Of a stretch of 64,000 bases of DNA, positions 1-7,343 are shown one piece after another. The notes below the pieces were generated by a model. It was not told the origin of the DNA and made no database searches. It was given only the letters and a program-made list of their open reading frames with translations. The translations under genes were made by a program, and so were the position numbers. Within the stretch, counting starts at the first letter, position 1. Every line of letters starts with the position of its first letter. Origin of the DNA: Nonomuraea typhae (GTDB taxonomy: Bacteria; Actinomycetota; Actinomycetes; Streptosporangiales; Streptosporangiaceae); NCBI RefSeq assembly GCF_009760925.1, contig NZ_VRLV01000001.1, forward strand, positions 124,001-188,000, in the 5' to 3' direction.

Positions 1-26
1 CTGGTCATGATTTCACGTTAGGCGAG

Positions 27-195
27 GTTCGGCTCCGGCCCGCCGGCCAGGAACGACGGCAACTTGCTGCCGATAGAGGGGCGGGCGGATCCGGGCTACC
101 GTGGGAAGGATCGCCTGCCGTACAACTGCAGTTGGATCTCCTCCGATCTCCCGCGCTCAGACTGCCTCTACACCTTTCGGCAGGAGGAGATCACG
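27..195 (+). promoter_or_regulatory. Structured mRNA leader with anti-Shine-Dalgarno helix (riboswitch-like, ligand unknown)
   Basis: The leader of the desulfurase-methyltransferase gene is rich in potential helices. One hairpin pairs GTTC (27-30) with GAAC (51-54), with GG/CC and CCGG/CCGG inside it. A second pairs CGGCA (57-61) with TGCCG (68-72). AACTGCAGTT at 125-134 is a perfect palindrome. GATCTCCTCC (135-144) is the exact reverse complement of GGAGGAGATC (183-192), which contains the whole ribosome binding site, so this 10-bp pairing would hide it. Such masking is typical of translational riboswitch expression platforms. GGTCATGA at 3-10 and the GGCAAC core at 58-63 recall SAM-IV riboswitches, but the rest does not align well, so the ligand is left open. 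The aptamer may begin before the window. Confidence 0.5.
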
Positions 196-2271
196 ATGGG
201 GTTACTGGACGTCGAAACGATTCGCAAGACCTTCCCCTTCTTCGACCCGGCCGCCGACGGCACGCGTCCGCCCGTCTACCTGGACAGTGCGGCGACCACG
301 CAGAAGCCGGCCGTGGTCCTGGACGCGCTCAACGCCTACTACACACGTTCCAACGCCAACGTGCACCGCGGCGTCTACCGGCTGGCCGTGGAGGCGACGG
401 AGCTGTACGAGGGGGCGCGCCGCAAGGTGGCGGCCTTCGTCGGCGCCGCGCGCAGCGAGGAGATCGTGTTCACGAAGAACGCGACCGAGGCCGTCAACCT
501 GCTCGCCAACGCGCTCATGTGGGCCGATGACGAGCACCGGCTCGGACCCGGCGACGAGATCGTCGTGACCGAGATGGAGCACCACTCGAACCTCATCCCT
601 TGGCGGCTGGTGGCCGAGCGCGCCGGGGCCAAGATCAGCTATCTGGGCATCACGAACGACGGGCGGCTCGATCTGTCCGCGCTGGAGGAGCGGGTGACCG
701 AGCGGACCAAGCTGGTCGCGGTCGTGCACGCCTCCAACATCCTCGGCACGGTCAATCCGATCGCCCCCATCGCCGCCCGCGCCGCCGACGTGGGCGCGCT
801 GCTGCTCGTGGACGCCGCGCAGTCGGTGCCGCACATGGCCATCGACGTGCGGGAACTCGGCGCCGACTTCGTCACCTTCTCCGGGCACAAGATGTGCGGG
901 CCCACCGGGATCGGGGTGTTGTGGGGCAAGTACGACCTGCTGGCCGCGCTGCCGCCCTTCCTCGGCGGCGGCGAGATGATCGAGACCGTCACGCTGGACG
1001 CGATGGCGTACGCGCCGCCGCCGCTGCGGTTCGAGGCCGGCACGCCGCCGGTCGCGCAGGCCGTCGGGCTCGGCGCCGCCTGCGACTTCCTGGCCGGGCT
1101 CGGCATGGACAACATCGCCGCCCACGACCAGGCGCTCATCGAGTACGCGCTCGACCGCCTCGCCAGGGTGCCGGGCATCCGCTTCATCGGCCCGGAGGAC
1201 ACCGCGGACCGGCTGCCGCTCATGTCGTTCGTCATCGACGGCATCCCGCTCCAGCAGGTGCGCACCGCGCTGGACGGCGCGGGCATCGCCGTCCGCTCGG
1301 GCCACCACTGCGCGCAGCTGGCCTGCAGCCGCTTCGGCATCCCGGCGGCCGTGCGCGCCTCCTTCTACCTGTACAACACACCCGACGAGGTCGACATCCT
1401 GGCCGGCACCCTCGAACGGACGCGGGGCAGCGCGGCCACCGCCGTCAAGACCACCTGGGAGACGCCGTCCGACGCGGCCGACACCGCGCCCGTCCGCCCC
1501 TACAAGGAGATCCTTCTGCCGTCGGTCTTCGAGCCGTGGGGCCGCGCGCTGGTCGGCGCGCTCGCCCCCGCGCCCGGCACCCGCGCGCTCGACGTCGGCA
1601 CCGGACCCGGTACGGTCGCCCGCCTGCTGGCCGCGGCCGTGGGACCCGACGGCGCCGTGGTCGGCACCGACCTCAGCCCCGCCATGCTGGCCCTCGCCAG
1701 GGAGGAGCCGCCCGTGCCCGAGGGCGCGCCCATCCAGTACGTGGAATGCGGCGCCGCCCCGCTGCACGTCTCCGACGGGGCTTTCGACCTGATCACCGTG
1801 CAGCAGGTCCTCCAGTACGTGCCCGACCGCGCGGCCGCCGCCGCGGAGATGCGCAGGGCCGCCCGGCCCGGCGCGCGCGTCGCGGTCGTCACGTGGCTGC
1901 CGCTCGGCCGCAACCCGCTCTTCGCCGCCCTTCACGCCGCCCTGGCCGGCGTTCTCGGCGCCGGCGTGGCGGAGATGTTCGAGGAGCCGTGGTCGCTGGA
2001 CGGCGACGAGGTGGCCGAGCTGGTGTCCGCCGCCGGGTTCACGCGGGTCAGGCAGGAGCGCTGGAGCGTGCCGGTCACGATTCCCGGCGGGCCGGACGAC
2101 CTGGCCTGCCTGTTCGGCCTCTCGGCCGCCGGCGGGGAGGTCGCCGGTCTCGGCGCGGCCCGCCGTACCGCGCTCAGGGACGCCGTGCGCGCCCGCCTGG
2201 CCGGGCACACGGACGCGGCCGGCGTGCACGGCGTGACCGCGGCCGCCGTCGTGACGGCCGTCGCACCCTAG
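196..2271 (+). CDS. SufS-type cysteine desulfurase fused to a C-terminal SAM-dependent methyltransferase
   Basis: A 691-residue cytosolic fusion. Residues 1 to about 420 form a class V aminotransferase fold of the SufS/CsdA type, which removes sulfur from cysteine using PLP. The PLP lysine is K232 in SGHKMCGPTG and the active-site cysteine is C372 in RSGHHCAQ. After a Pro/Ala-rich linker, residues about 445-691 form a class I methyltransferase with the SAM-binding motif LDVGTGPGT near residue 465. SufS proteins are normally about 410-430 residues without this domain. The ATG at 196 is chosen because AGGAGG lies 9 bases upstream; a TTG at 64 would add 44 residues unlike SufS. No other suf gene is adjacent. 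The desulfurase fold is certain. The substrate of the methyltransferase half is unknown, and a sulfur-containing small molecule is only an inference. Confidence 0.88.
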   Translation: MGLLDVETIRKTFPFFDPAADGTRPPVYLDSAATTQKPAVVLDALNAYYTRSNANVHRGVYRLAVEATELYEGARRKVAAFVGAARSEEIVFTKNATEAVNLLANALMWADDEHRLGPGDEIVVTEMEHHSNLIPWRLVAERAGAKISYLGITNDGRLDLSALEERVTERTKLVAVVHASNILGTVNPIAPIAARAADVGALLLVDAAQSVPHMAIDVRELGADFVTFSGHKMCGPTGIGVLWGKYDLLAALPPFLGGGEMIETVTLDAMAYAPPPLRFEAGTPPVAQAVGLGAACDFLAGLGMDNIAAHDQALIEYALDRLARVPGIRFIGPEDTADRLPLMSFVIDGIPLQQVRTALDGAGIAVRSGHHCAQLACSRFGIPAAVRASFYLYNTPDEVDILAGTLERTRGSAATAVKTTWETPSDAADTAPVRPYKEILLPSVFEPWGRALVGALAPAPGTRALDVGTGPGTVARLLAAAVGPDGAVVGTDLSPAMLALAREEPPVPEGAPIQYVECGAAPLHVSDGAFDLITVQQVLQYVPDRAAAAAEMRRAARPGARVAVVTWLPLGRNPLFAALHAALAGVLGAGVAEMFEEPWSLDGDEVAELVSAAGFTRVRQERWSVPVTIPGGPDDLACLFGLSAAGGEVAGLGAARRTALRDAVRARLAGHTDAAGVHGVTAAAVVTAVAP

Positions 2272-2281
2272 ACCGCTCGGC

Positions 2282-2390
2282 TCAGGGCCGGCCGAGCACC
2301 CGGACGGGCGATCCGGCCCAGGGCCGGCCCAGCATCCCGACGGGGCGATCCGGCTCAGGGCCGGCCGAGCACCCGGACGGGCGATCCGGC
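2282..2390. repeat. Three tandem 36-37 bp units, the last being the 3' end of the dehydrogenase gene
   Basis: Units lie at 2282-2317, 2318-2354 and 2355-2390. The first and third are identical over 36 bases; the middle one differs at a few positions and is one base longer. The third contains the stop codon and last codons of the leftward 2-hydroxyacid dehydrogenase (ending PVRVLGRP), so its 3' end has been copied twice downstream. Each unit contains GGGCCGGCC, which can form short hairpins and might help termination between the two convergent genes. Confidence 0.9.
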
Positions 2391-3305
2391 GAGGAAGGCG
2401 TGGATGTCCTCCACGGCCTCGCCGAAGTAGGTCGCGTAGTTGCCCCGGGTGACGTACCCCAGGTGGGGCGTGGCCAGGACGTTGGGCAGGGTGCGGAAGG
2501 CGTGGTCGTGGGGGAGGGGCTCGAGGTCGAAGACGTCGAGCCCGGCGCCCGCGATGCGCCGCTCGCGCAGGGCGGCGACGAGGGCGTCCTGGTCCACGAT
2601 CGCCGCCCTGGAGGTGTTGACCAGGTAGGCGTCGGGGCGCATGCGGGCGAGTTCGGGGGCGCCGATGAGGCCGCGGGTGCGCTCGCCGAGCACCACGTGG
2701 ACGGAGACGAAGCCGGCGGACTCCAGGAGCGCCTCCTTCGAGGGGGCCAGGCGTGCCCCCGCGGCTTCCGCGCGATCGGCGGTCAGGTTCTGGCTCCAGG
2801 CGGTCACGTCCATGCCGAAGGCCAGGGCGACCCGGGCCACCTGGGTGCCGATCTTGCCCAGGCCGACGAGGCCGAGGGTGCTGCCGTGGAGGTCGGTGCC
2901 GATGGTCTGCTGCCAGGGGCCGTTCGCCCGGAAGGCGGTGGATTCGGGGCCGATCTGGCGGGCCAGGCCCAGGATGAGGGCCCAGGTGAGCTCGGCGGGC
3001 GGGGTGGAGCTGCTGGCGGTGCCGCAGACGGTGACGCCGTGCGCGCGAGCTGCCTCCAGGTCGATCGAGGCGTTGCGCAGGCCGGAGGTGACCAGCAGGC
3101 GCAGGTTGGGCAGGCGGGCGAACAGGGCGGCGGGGAACGGGGTGCGCTCGCGCATGATGACGACGATCTCGCAGTCGCCGATGGCCTCGACCAGGTCGTC
3201 GTGGCTGGTGAACGGCTCGCGGCAGGAGCGGGCGGAGACCGCTGACCAGTCGGCGAGGGACAGGGCGACACCTTGGTAGTCGTCGAGGACGGCGCAGTTC
3301 ATCAC
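2355..3305 (-). CDS. D-isomer-specific 2-hydroxyacid dehydrogenase
   Basis: A 316-residue cytosolic NAD(P)-dependent oxidoreductase interconverting a 2-hydroxyacid and a 2-oxoacid. The Rossmann domain carries GLGKIG at 148-153. The catalytic triad of the family is visible: R233 in NTSRAAIVD, E262 in DVFDLEPLP and H281 in TPHLGYV. Length and domain order are normal. Two adjacent ATG codons (3305 and 3302) could serve as start. The substrate cannot be read from sequence; relatives include phosphoglycerate, glyoxylate/hydroxypyruvate and formate dehydrogenases. The gene is convergent with the desulfurase fusion and divergent from the collagenase gene. Confidence 0.9.
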   Translation of the reverse strand: MMNCAVLDDYQGVALSLADWSAVSARSCREPFTSHDDLVEAIGDCEIVVIMRERTPFPAALFARLPNLRLLVTSGLRNASIDLEAARAHGVTVCGTASSSTPPAELTWALILGLARQIGPESTAFRANGPWQQTIGTDLHGSTLGLVGLGKIGTQVARVALAFGMDVTAWSQNLTADRAEAAGARLAPSKEALLESAGFVSVHVVLGERTRGLIGAPELARMRPDAYLVNTSRAAIVDQDALVAALRERRIAGAGLDVFDLEPLPHDHAFRTLPNVLATPHLGYVTRGNYATYFGEAVEDIHAFLAGSPVRVLGRP

Positions 3306-3368
3306 GGAGCGTCAAGCTACCAGGGCGGGATTTTTCTGTGAGATTCGGTCTTGATTCCGCATAGAACC

Positions 3369-3391
3369 ATGTGAAATTTTACATATCACAT
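3369..3391. promoter_or_regulatory. AT-rich inverted repeat between dehydrogenase and collagenase genes
   Basis: TGTGAAATTTTACA (3370-3383) is a 14-bp near-palindrome with one mismatch. The wider ATGTGA (3369-3374) and TCACAT (3386-3391) also mirror each other. An AT-rich palindrome in this GC-rich DNA, about 30 bases before the collagenase start, is a good operator candidate. The spacing between TGTGA and TCACA (11 bases) does not fit a CRP site. The protein that binds is unknown. Confidence 0.4.
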
Positions 3392-3419
3392 TACCCAACC
3401 CCCCACCCAGGAGTATGCG

Positions 3420-5615
3420 ATGCGAGTCGCAGGATCCTTACTCGTGGCGGCCGGGCTGGTGCTCGGCGGCCTCGCCGTACCCCTTCCCGCGCAGGCGCGG
3501 ACCGTGGTCTCCGACCCGGCGCCGCGCCCCGCCACCACCGCCGAAACCCCCCACCGCCAGGACAAACCCCTCAAGGCCGACGAACGCCCACCCCTCTCGG
3601 CCGCCAAGGACCTCCACAAGGAGGACTACGACCGGGCCGTCCAGGCACAGGACAGCGCCGCCTGCGACGTCGAGGGCAAAACCGGAGCTGCCCTCGTCAC
3701 CGCCGTCAAGGCCGCCGACCTGAGTTGCGTCAACGGCCTCTTCCCGCTCACCGGCTCACGGGCCCGCGCGGCCTTCCAGGAGCCGCAGATGGTCACCATC
3801 GCCAACGCGCTGCGCGACAACGCCGCCGCCTACCCGGGCGACAACAGCACCAAGACGTTGCAACTCGTCCTGTACCTGCGCGCGGGCTACTACGTGCAGT
3901 GGTACAACCCCAGCGACGTCGGCCCGTACGGCCAGCCGCTCAAGACCGCGATCCGGGCCGGCCTCGACGCCTTCCACAACAACCCCCGATCGAACACGGT
4001 CGGCGACGGCAACGGCCAGGTCCTGGGCGAGGCGGTCATCCTGATCGACAGCGCCCAGGAGAACGCCCGCTACCTGCCCGTGGTGCGCCGCCTGCTCAAC
4101 GGCTACAACAGCTCCTACGACGCCTCGTGGTACATGGTGAACGCGGTCAACAGCGTCTACACCGTGTTGTTCCGCGGCCACCAGGTGCCCGAGTTCGTCA
4201 CCGCCGTCCAGAGCGACACCAGCACGCTGACCACGCTGCGCGACTTCGCCATCCGGCACCTCGGCCTGCTCAGCACCGAGCGCGCCTACCTGACCGGCAA
4301 CGCCGGCCGCGAGCTGACCCGCTTCGTCCAGCACACCGCGCTCGCCCCGACGGTCCGCCCGATGTCGCGCGAGCTGCTGCAACGGTCGTCCATCACCGGC
4401 CCGACCGCGAAGTTGTGGGTCGGCGTGGCCGAGATGGCCGACTCCTACGACCGCGCCAACTGCTCCTTCTACGGCACGTGCGACCTGCAGAACCGCCTGA
4501 TCGCCGCCGCGCTGCCGGTCCGGCACACGTGCGGCCCCACGCTGAAGATCCGCGCCCAGCAGATGACCGCCGGGGAACTGGCCGACACCTGCGCCAGCCT
4601 GGCCGGGCAGGACTCCTACTTCCACAACCTGGCCGCCGACAACGGTCCGGTCGCCGGTGACAACAACACGACGCTGGAGGTCAACGCCTTCGACTCCAGT
4701 GACGACTATCAGACCTATGCCGGGGCCATCTTCGGCATCGACACCAACAACGGCGGCATGTACCTGGAGGGCGACCCCTCGGCCGCGGGCAACCAGCCCA
4801 GGTTCATCGCCTACGAGGCCGAGTGGCTGCGCCCGGCCTTCCACATCTGGAACCTCAACCACGAGTACACCCACTACCTCGACGGCCGGTTCAACATGCG
4901 CGGCGACTTCGAGGACGGCGTGAGCACCCCGACGATCTGGTGGATCGAGGGCTTCGCGGAATACGTCTCGTACGGCTACCGCCGCCTGGCCTACGACGCG
5001 GCCATCGAGGAGGCGGCCAAGCACACCTACCGGCTGAGCACGCTCTTCGACACCACCTACGCCCACGACACCCAGCGCGTCTACCGGTGGGGTTACCTCG
5101 CGGTCCGCTATATGTTCGAGAAACGCCGGGCGGACGTGAACACCGTCCTCGGCCACTACCGCGCCGGCAACTGGGCCGCCGCGCGCACCCACCTGAAGGC
5201 GCTCAACCTGGACGCCGCCTTCGACACCTGGCTGACGGAGTGCGCGGCGGGAGCGTGCGGCGGCGGCACCGGCGAGCCCCCGGCCCCCGAATGCGACGGC
5301 GGCGACACCAGGGCGCTCGGCCAGAACTGCCGCCGGAGCAACCTGTCGGCCACCCAGGGCAACTACTCCTACCTGTACATCCTGATCCCGGCCGGCACCG
5401 CCAAGCTGACGATCAAGAGCGAGGGCGGCAGCGGTGACGCCGACCTCTACTACAACTCCTCGTCGTGGGCCACGACCGGCTCCTACACGCAGCGGGCGAC
5501 CGGGGCGGGCAACGCGCACACGCTCACGGTCACCAATCCCGCGCCGGGTTACCACTACATCAGCCTGTCCGGCACGGCCTCCTTCACCGGGGCGGCCGTG
5601 ACGACGTCGTTCTGA
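3420..5615 (+). CDS. Secreted microbial collagenase, peptidase family M9, with C-terminal PPC domain
   Basis: A 731-residue extracellular zinc protease predicted to degrade collagen or similar proteins. The N-terminus is a Sec signal peptide (basic MR, hydrophobic stretch to about residue 25, cleavage near PAQA). It is followed by the helical activator region typical of M9 enzymes. The catalytic domain carries HEYTH at 481-485 and the glutamate ligand E514 in EGFAEYVSY. The last 90 residues, after a Pro/Gly linker, resemble a bacterial pre-peptidase C-terminal (PPC) domain. AGGAG at 3409-3413 lies 6 bases before the ATG. The gene stands alone between an AT-rich palindrome and a strong hairpin terminator, so it is probably transcribed singly. 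Confidence 0.92.
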   Translation: MRVAGSLLVAAGLVLGGLAVPLPAQARTVVSDPAPRPATTAETPHRQDKPLKADERPPLSAAKDLHKEDYDRAVQAQDSAACDVEGKTGAALVTAVKAADLSCVNGLFPLTGSRARAAFQEPQMVTIANALRDNAAAYPGDNSTKTLQLVLYLRAGYYVQWYNPSDVGPYGQPLKTAIRAGLDAFHNNPRSNTVGDGNGQVLGEAVILIDSAQENARYLPVVRRLLNGYNSSYDASWYMVNAVNSVYTVLFRGHQVPEFVTAVQSDTSTLTTLRDFAIRHLGLLSTERAYLTGNAGRELTRFVQHTALAPTVRPMSRELLQRSSITGPTAKLWVGVAEMADSYDRANCSFYGTCDLQNRLIAAALPVRHTCGPTLKIRAQQMTAGELADTCASLAGQDSYFHNLAADNGPVAGDNNTTLEVNAFDSSDDYQTYAGAIFGIDTNNGGMYLEGDPSAAGNQPRFIAYEAEWLRPAFHIWNLNHEYTHYLDGRFNMRGDFEDGVSTPTIWWIEGFAEYVSYGYRRLAYDAAIEEAAKHTYRLSTLFDTTYAHDTQRVYRWGYLAVRYMFEKRRADVNTVLGHYRAGNWAAARTHLKALNLDAAFDTWLTECAAGACGGGTGEPPAPECDGGDTRALGQNCRRSNLSATQGNYSYLYILIPAGTAKLTIKSEGGSGDADLYYNSSSWATTGSYTQRATGAGNAHTLTVTNPAPGYHYISLSGTASFTGAAVTTSF

Positions 5616-5616
5616 G

Positions 5617-5657
5617 AATCTCCGGGGTCCCGGCGGCTCGCCGGGACCCCGGAGATT
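5617..5657 (+). terminator. Long perfect hairpin downstream of the collagenase gene
   Basis: A 19-bp perfect stem (5617-5635 with 5639-5657) with a 3-base loop starts directly after the stop codon. Only a short T-run (ATTTCC) follows, which is common for terminators in GC-rich actinomycetes. Confidence 0.85.
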
Positions 5658-5782
5658 TCCGTCCCGTCATCCGCCCGTAGGACCCCGGCTGCTCACGCTA
5701 AACCCGTCATCCCCTAAAATTGGCACGTTTGAAATGAAATTTCCGGCGTGGGCGTTATGACGCGACTGAGGAGGATGACTGT

Positions 5783-6496
5783 ATGACGACGGCTGCTCTG
5801 CAGACTGTGCTGACCGTTCCCGAGCGCTTCCAGGGTCCCAAGGGGATCGCCAACGGAGGCTGGGTGGCCGGTACGGTCGCCGAAGCGCTGGGCGGTCGAG
5901 GCGCCGCCGTCGAGGTCACCCTCCACGCCCCCACCCCCCTGGACACCGAGCTGCGCCTGGAGCACATGGCCAACTGCGCCTCGCTCCACCACGGTGACAA
6001 GCTGCTGGCCGAGGCCATCCCGGTGCACGAGGACCTGAAGGCCCCCGAGTTCGTGCGCTTCGCCGACGCCGCCCGCGCCGAAGCCGGCTTCCCCGGCTGG
6101 CGCGGCCACGCCTTCCCCGACTGCTTCGTCTGCGGGCTGCGCGCCCCGGGCGACGGCCTGCGCATCTTCCCCGGCCCGGTCGAGGGCACCGACCTGGTCG
6201 CCGCCGGCTGGCGCGTTCCGTTCGCGGTCGCCGGTGAGGACGGCGTGCCCGACGCGATCGTCGGCGCCGCCCTCGACTGCGTGACCGGCTGGGCGCACTT
6301 CGGCCCCGGTGAGTCCGCCCTGCTGGGCCGCCTCGCCGTACAGATCCACGGCAAGGTCTACCCCGACGGCACGTACTCGGTCGTGGGCCGCGCCACCGGC
6401 AGCGAGGGCCGCAAGCTCTTCGGCGAGAGCGCCATCTACGACCAGGACGGCACGCTGGTCGCCGCCGCCCGCGCCACCTGGATCACGCCCCGCTGA
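5783..6496 (+). CDS. Hotdog-fold thioesterase-like protein
   Basis: A 237-residue cytosolic protein. The opening FQGPKGIANGGWVAG pattern resembles double-hotdog acyl-CoA thioesterase or dehydratase-like proteins, where the Asn/Gly segment lies in the active-site groove. A CFVCG motif near residue 115 separates the two halves; a short Cys-x-x-Cys like this is seen in several actinobacterial members. GAGGAGG at 5768-5774 lies 8 bases before the ATG. The 3' end overlaps the convergent alpha/beta hydrolase gene by 14 bases. A substrate cannot be assigned. The fold call is from pattern recognition and is moderately sure. Confidence 0.6.
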   Translation: MTTAALQTVLTVPERFQGPKGIANGGWVAGTVAEALGGRGAAVEVTLHAPTPLDTELRLEHMANCASLHHGDKLLAEAIPVHEDLKAPEFVRFADAARAEAGFPGWRGHAFPDCFVCGLRAPGDGLRIFPGPVEGTDLVAAGWRVPFAVAGEDGVPDAIVGAALDCVTGWAHFGPGESALLGRLAVQIHGKVYPDGTYSVVGRATGSEGRKLFGESAIYDQDGTLVAAARATWITPR

Positions 6497-7334
6497 GCCG
6501 GGCGGCCACGAGCGCCGCGCAGCGGTCGTCGAACATGATCGTGTAGTGGTTGCAATCGGGCACCAGCTCGTCGCGCAGGCCCGGCACCCGTGCCGTCCAC
6601 TGCTCGGCGAGCGGGCCGGGCAGCATGCCGACATCCTGGTTCAGCAGCCCGCGCGGCGCCCGCAGCAACGTCACCGGCGCCTCGATCGCGGCCAGCGCCG
6701 CCCCGATCCGCGCGCCGTTGACCCGCATCCAGCGCCCGTCCTCGCGCACCGCCGCGCCGGCCGCGCGTGAGCGCAGCGCGCCCTCGGGCCCGGTCAGGTC
6801 GTAACGGACATACCGCTCGGCCTCCGGAGTCCAGTGGCCGATGAAGGCCGGGTGCGCCTGGAAGAAGGCCACGTAGTCCCCGGCCGTCGCGAACGTCTGG
6901 CTCAGGCGGGCGATGGCCGGGCCGAGCGTCGCCTCGATCTCGGCGTCCACGTCCGCCCCCGGCGGCACGGGCGGGAACGGCAGGCCGCCGTCGACCAGCA
7001 CCACCCGCGAGAAGGCCCGCCGCGCTCCCGCCAGCACCGCCACGTAGGCGCCCATCGAGTGCCCGGTCAGCACGGCCTCCGGCCCGGCGCCGGCGTACTC
7101 GGCCACCCGCAGCACGTCCTCGGCATGCCGTTCGAGACCGTAGGGACCGGGCAGGCCGGCGCTGTGCCCGCGCCCGCGCAGGTCCATGGCCACCAGCGAC
7201 CACTCCTCCGGCAGCCGCGCGGCCACCGCGTTCCACGCCATCAACGAGGCGGTGATGCCGTGCACCGCGACGATCACCTTCGGCCCGGTCCCGAAGACCG
7301 CGATCCGCATCCCCGCCACGTCGTCATATTTCAT
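6483..7334 (-). CDS. Alpha/beta hydrolase
   Basis: A 283-residue cytosolic hydrolase. It has the oxyanion-hole HGI motif near residue 25, the nucleophile elbow GHSMG with S93, and a terminal H263 in CNHYTIMF. Size and layout match esterase, lipase or haloperoxidase-like members; no specific substrate can be inferred. It begins 9 bases after the stop of the upstream WD40 kinase gene on the same strand, so the two may be co-transcribed. Its 3' end overlaps the convergent hotdog gene by 14 bases. Confidence 0.85.
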   Translation of the reverse strand: MKYDDVAGMRIAVFGTGPKVIVAVHGITASLMAWNAVAARLPEEWSLVAMDLRGRGHSAGLPGPYGLERHAEDVLRVAEYAGAGPEAVLTGHSMGAYVAVLAGARRAFSRVVLVDGGLPFPPVPPGADVDAEIEATLGPAIARLSQTFATAGDYVAFFQAHPAFIGHWTPEAERYVRYDLTGPEGALRSRAAGAAVREDGRWMRVNGARIGAALAAIEAPVTLLRAPRGLLNQDVGMLPGPLAEQWTARVPGLRDELVPDCNHYTIMFDDRCAALVAARLSGA

Positions 7335-7343
7335 GACGTGATC

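Noticed and set aside
1..110. Firm assignment of the leader as a SAM-IV riboswitch
   Set aside because: Only the GGTCATGA opening and the GGCAAC core agree; the closing P1 strand and several core bases are missing.
64..195. N-terminal extension of the desulfurase fusion from a TTG at 64
   Set aside because: It would translate through the hairpins and ribosome binding site, and the extra residues do not resemble SufS.
202..3315. Very long leftward open frame (about 1037 codons) across the desulfurase fusion and dehydrogenase genes
   Set aside because: It is the shadow of two well-supported genes on other frames; the translation is Arg/Gly/Ala-rich with no motif.
3370..3391. CRP-type binding site between the dehydrogenase and collagenase genes
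   Set aside because: TGTGA and TCACA are 11 bases apart rather than 6; recorded only as an inverted repeat of unknown regulator.
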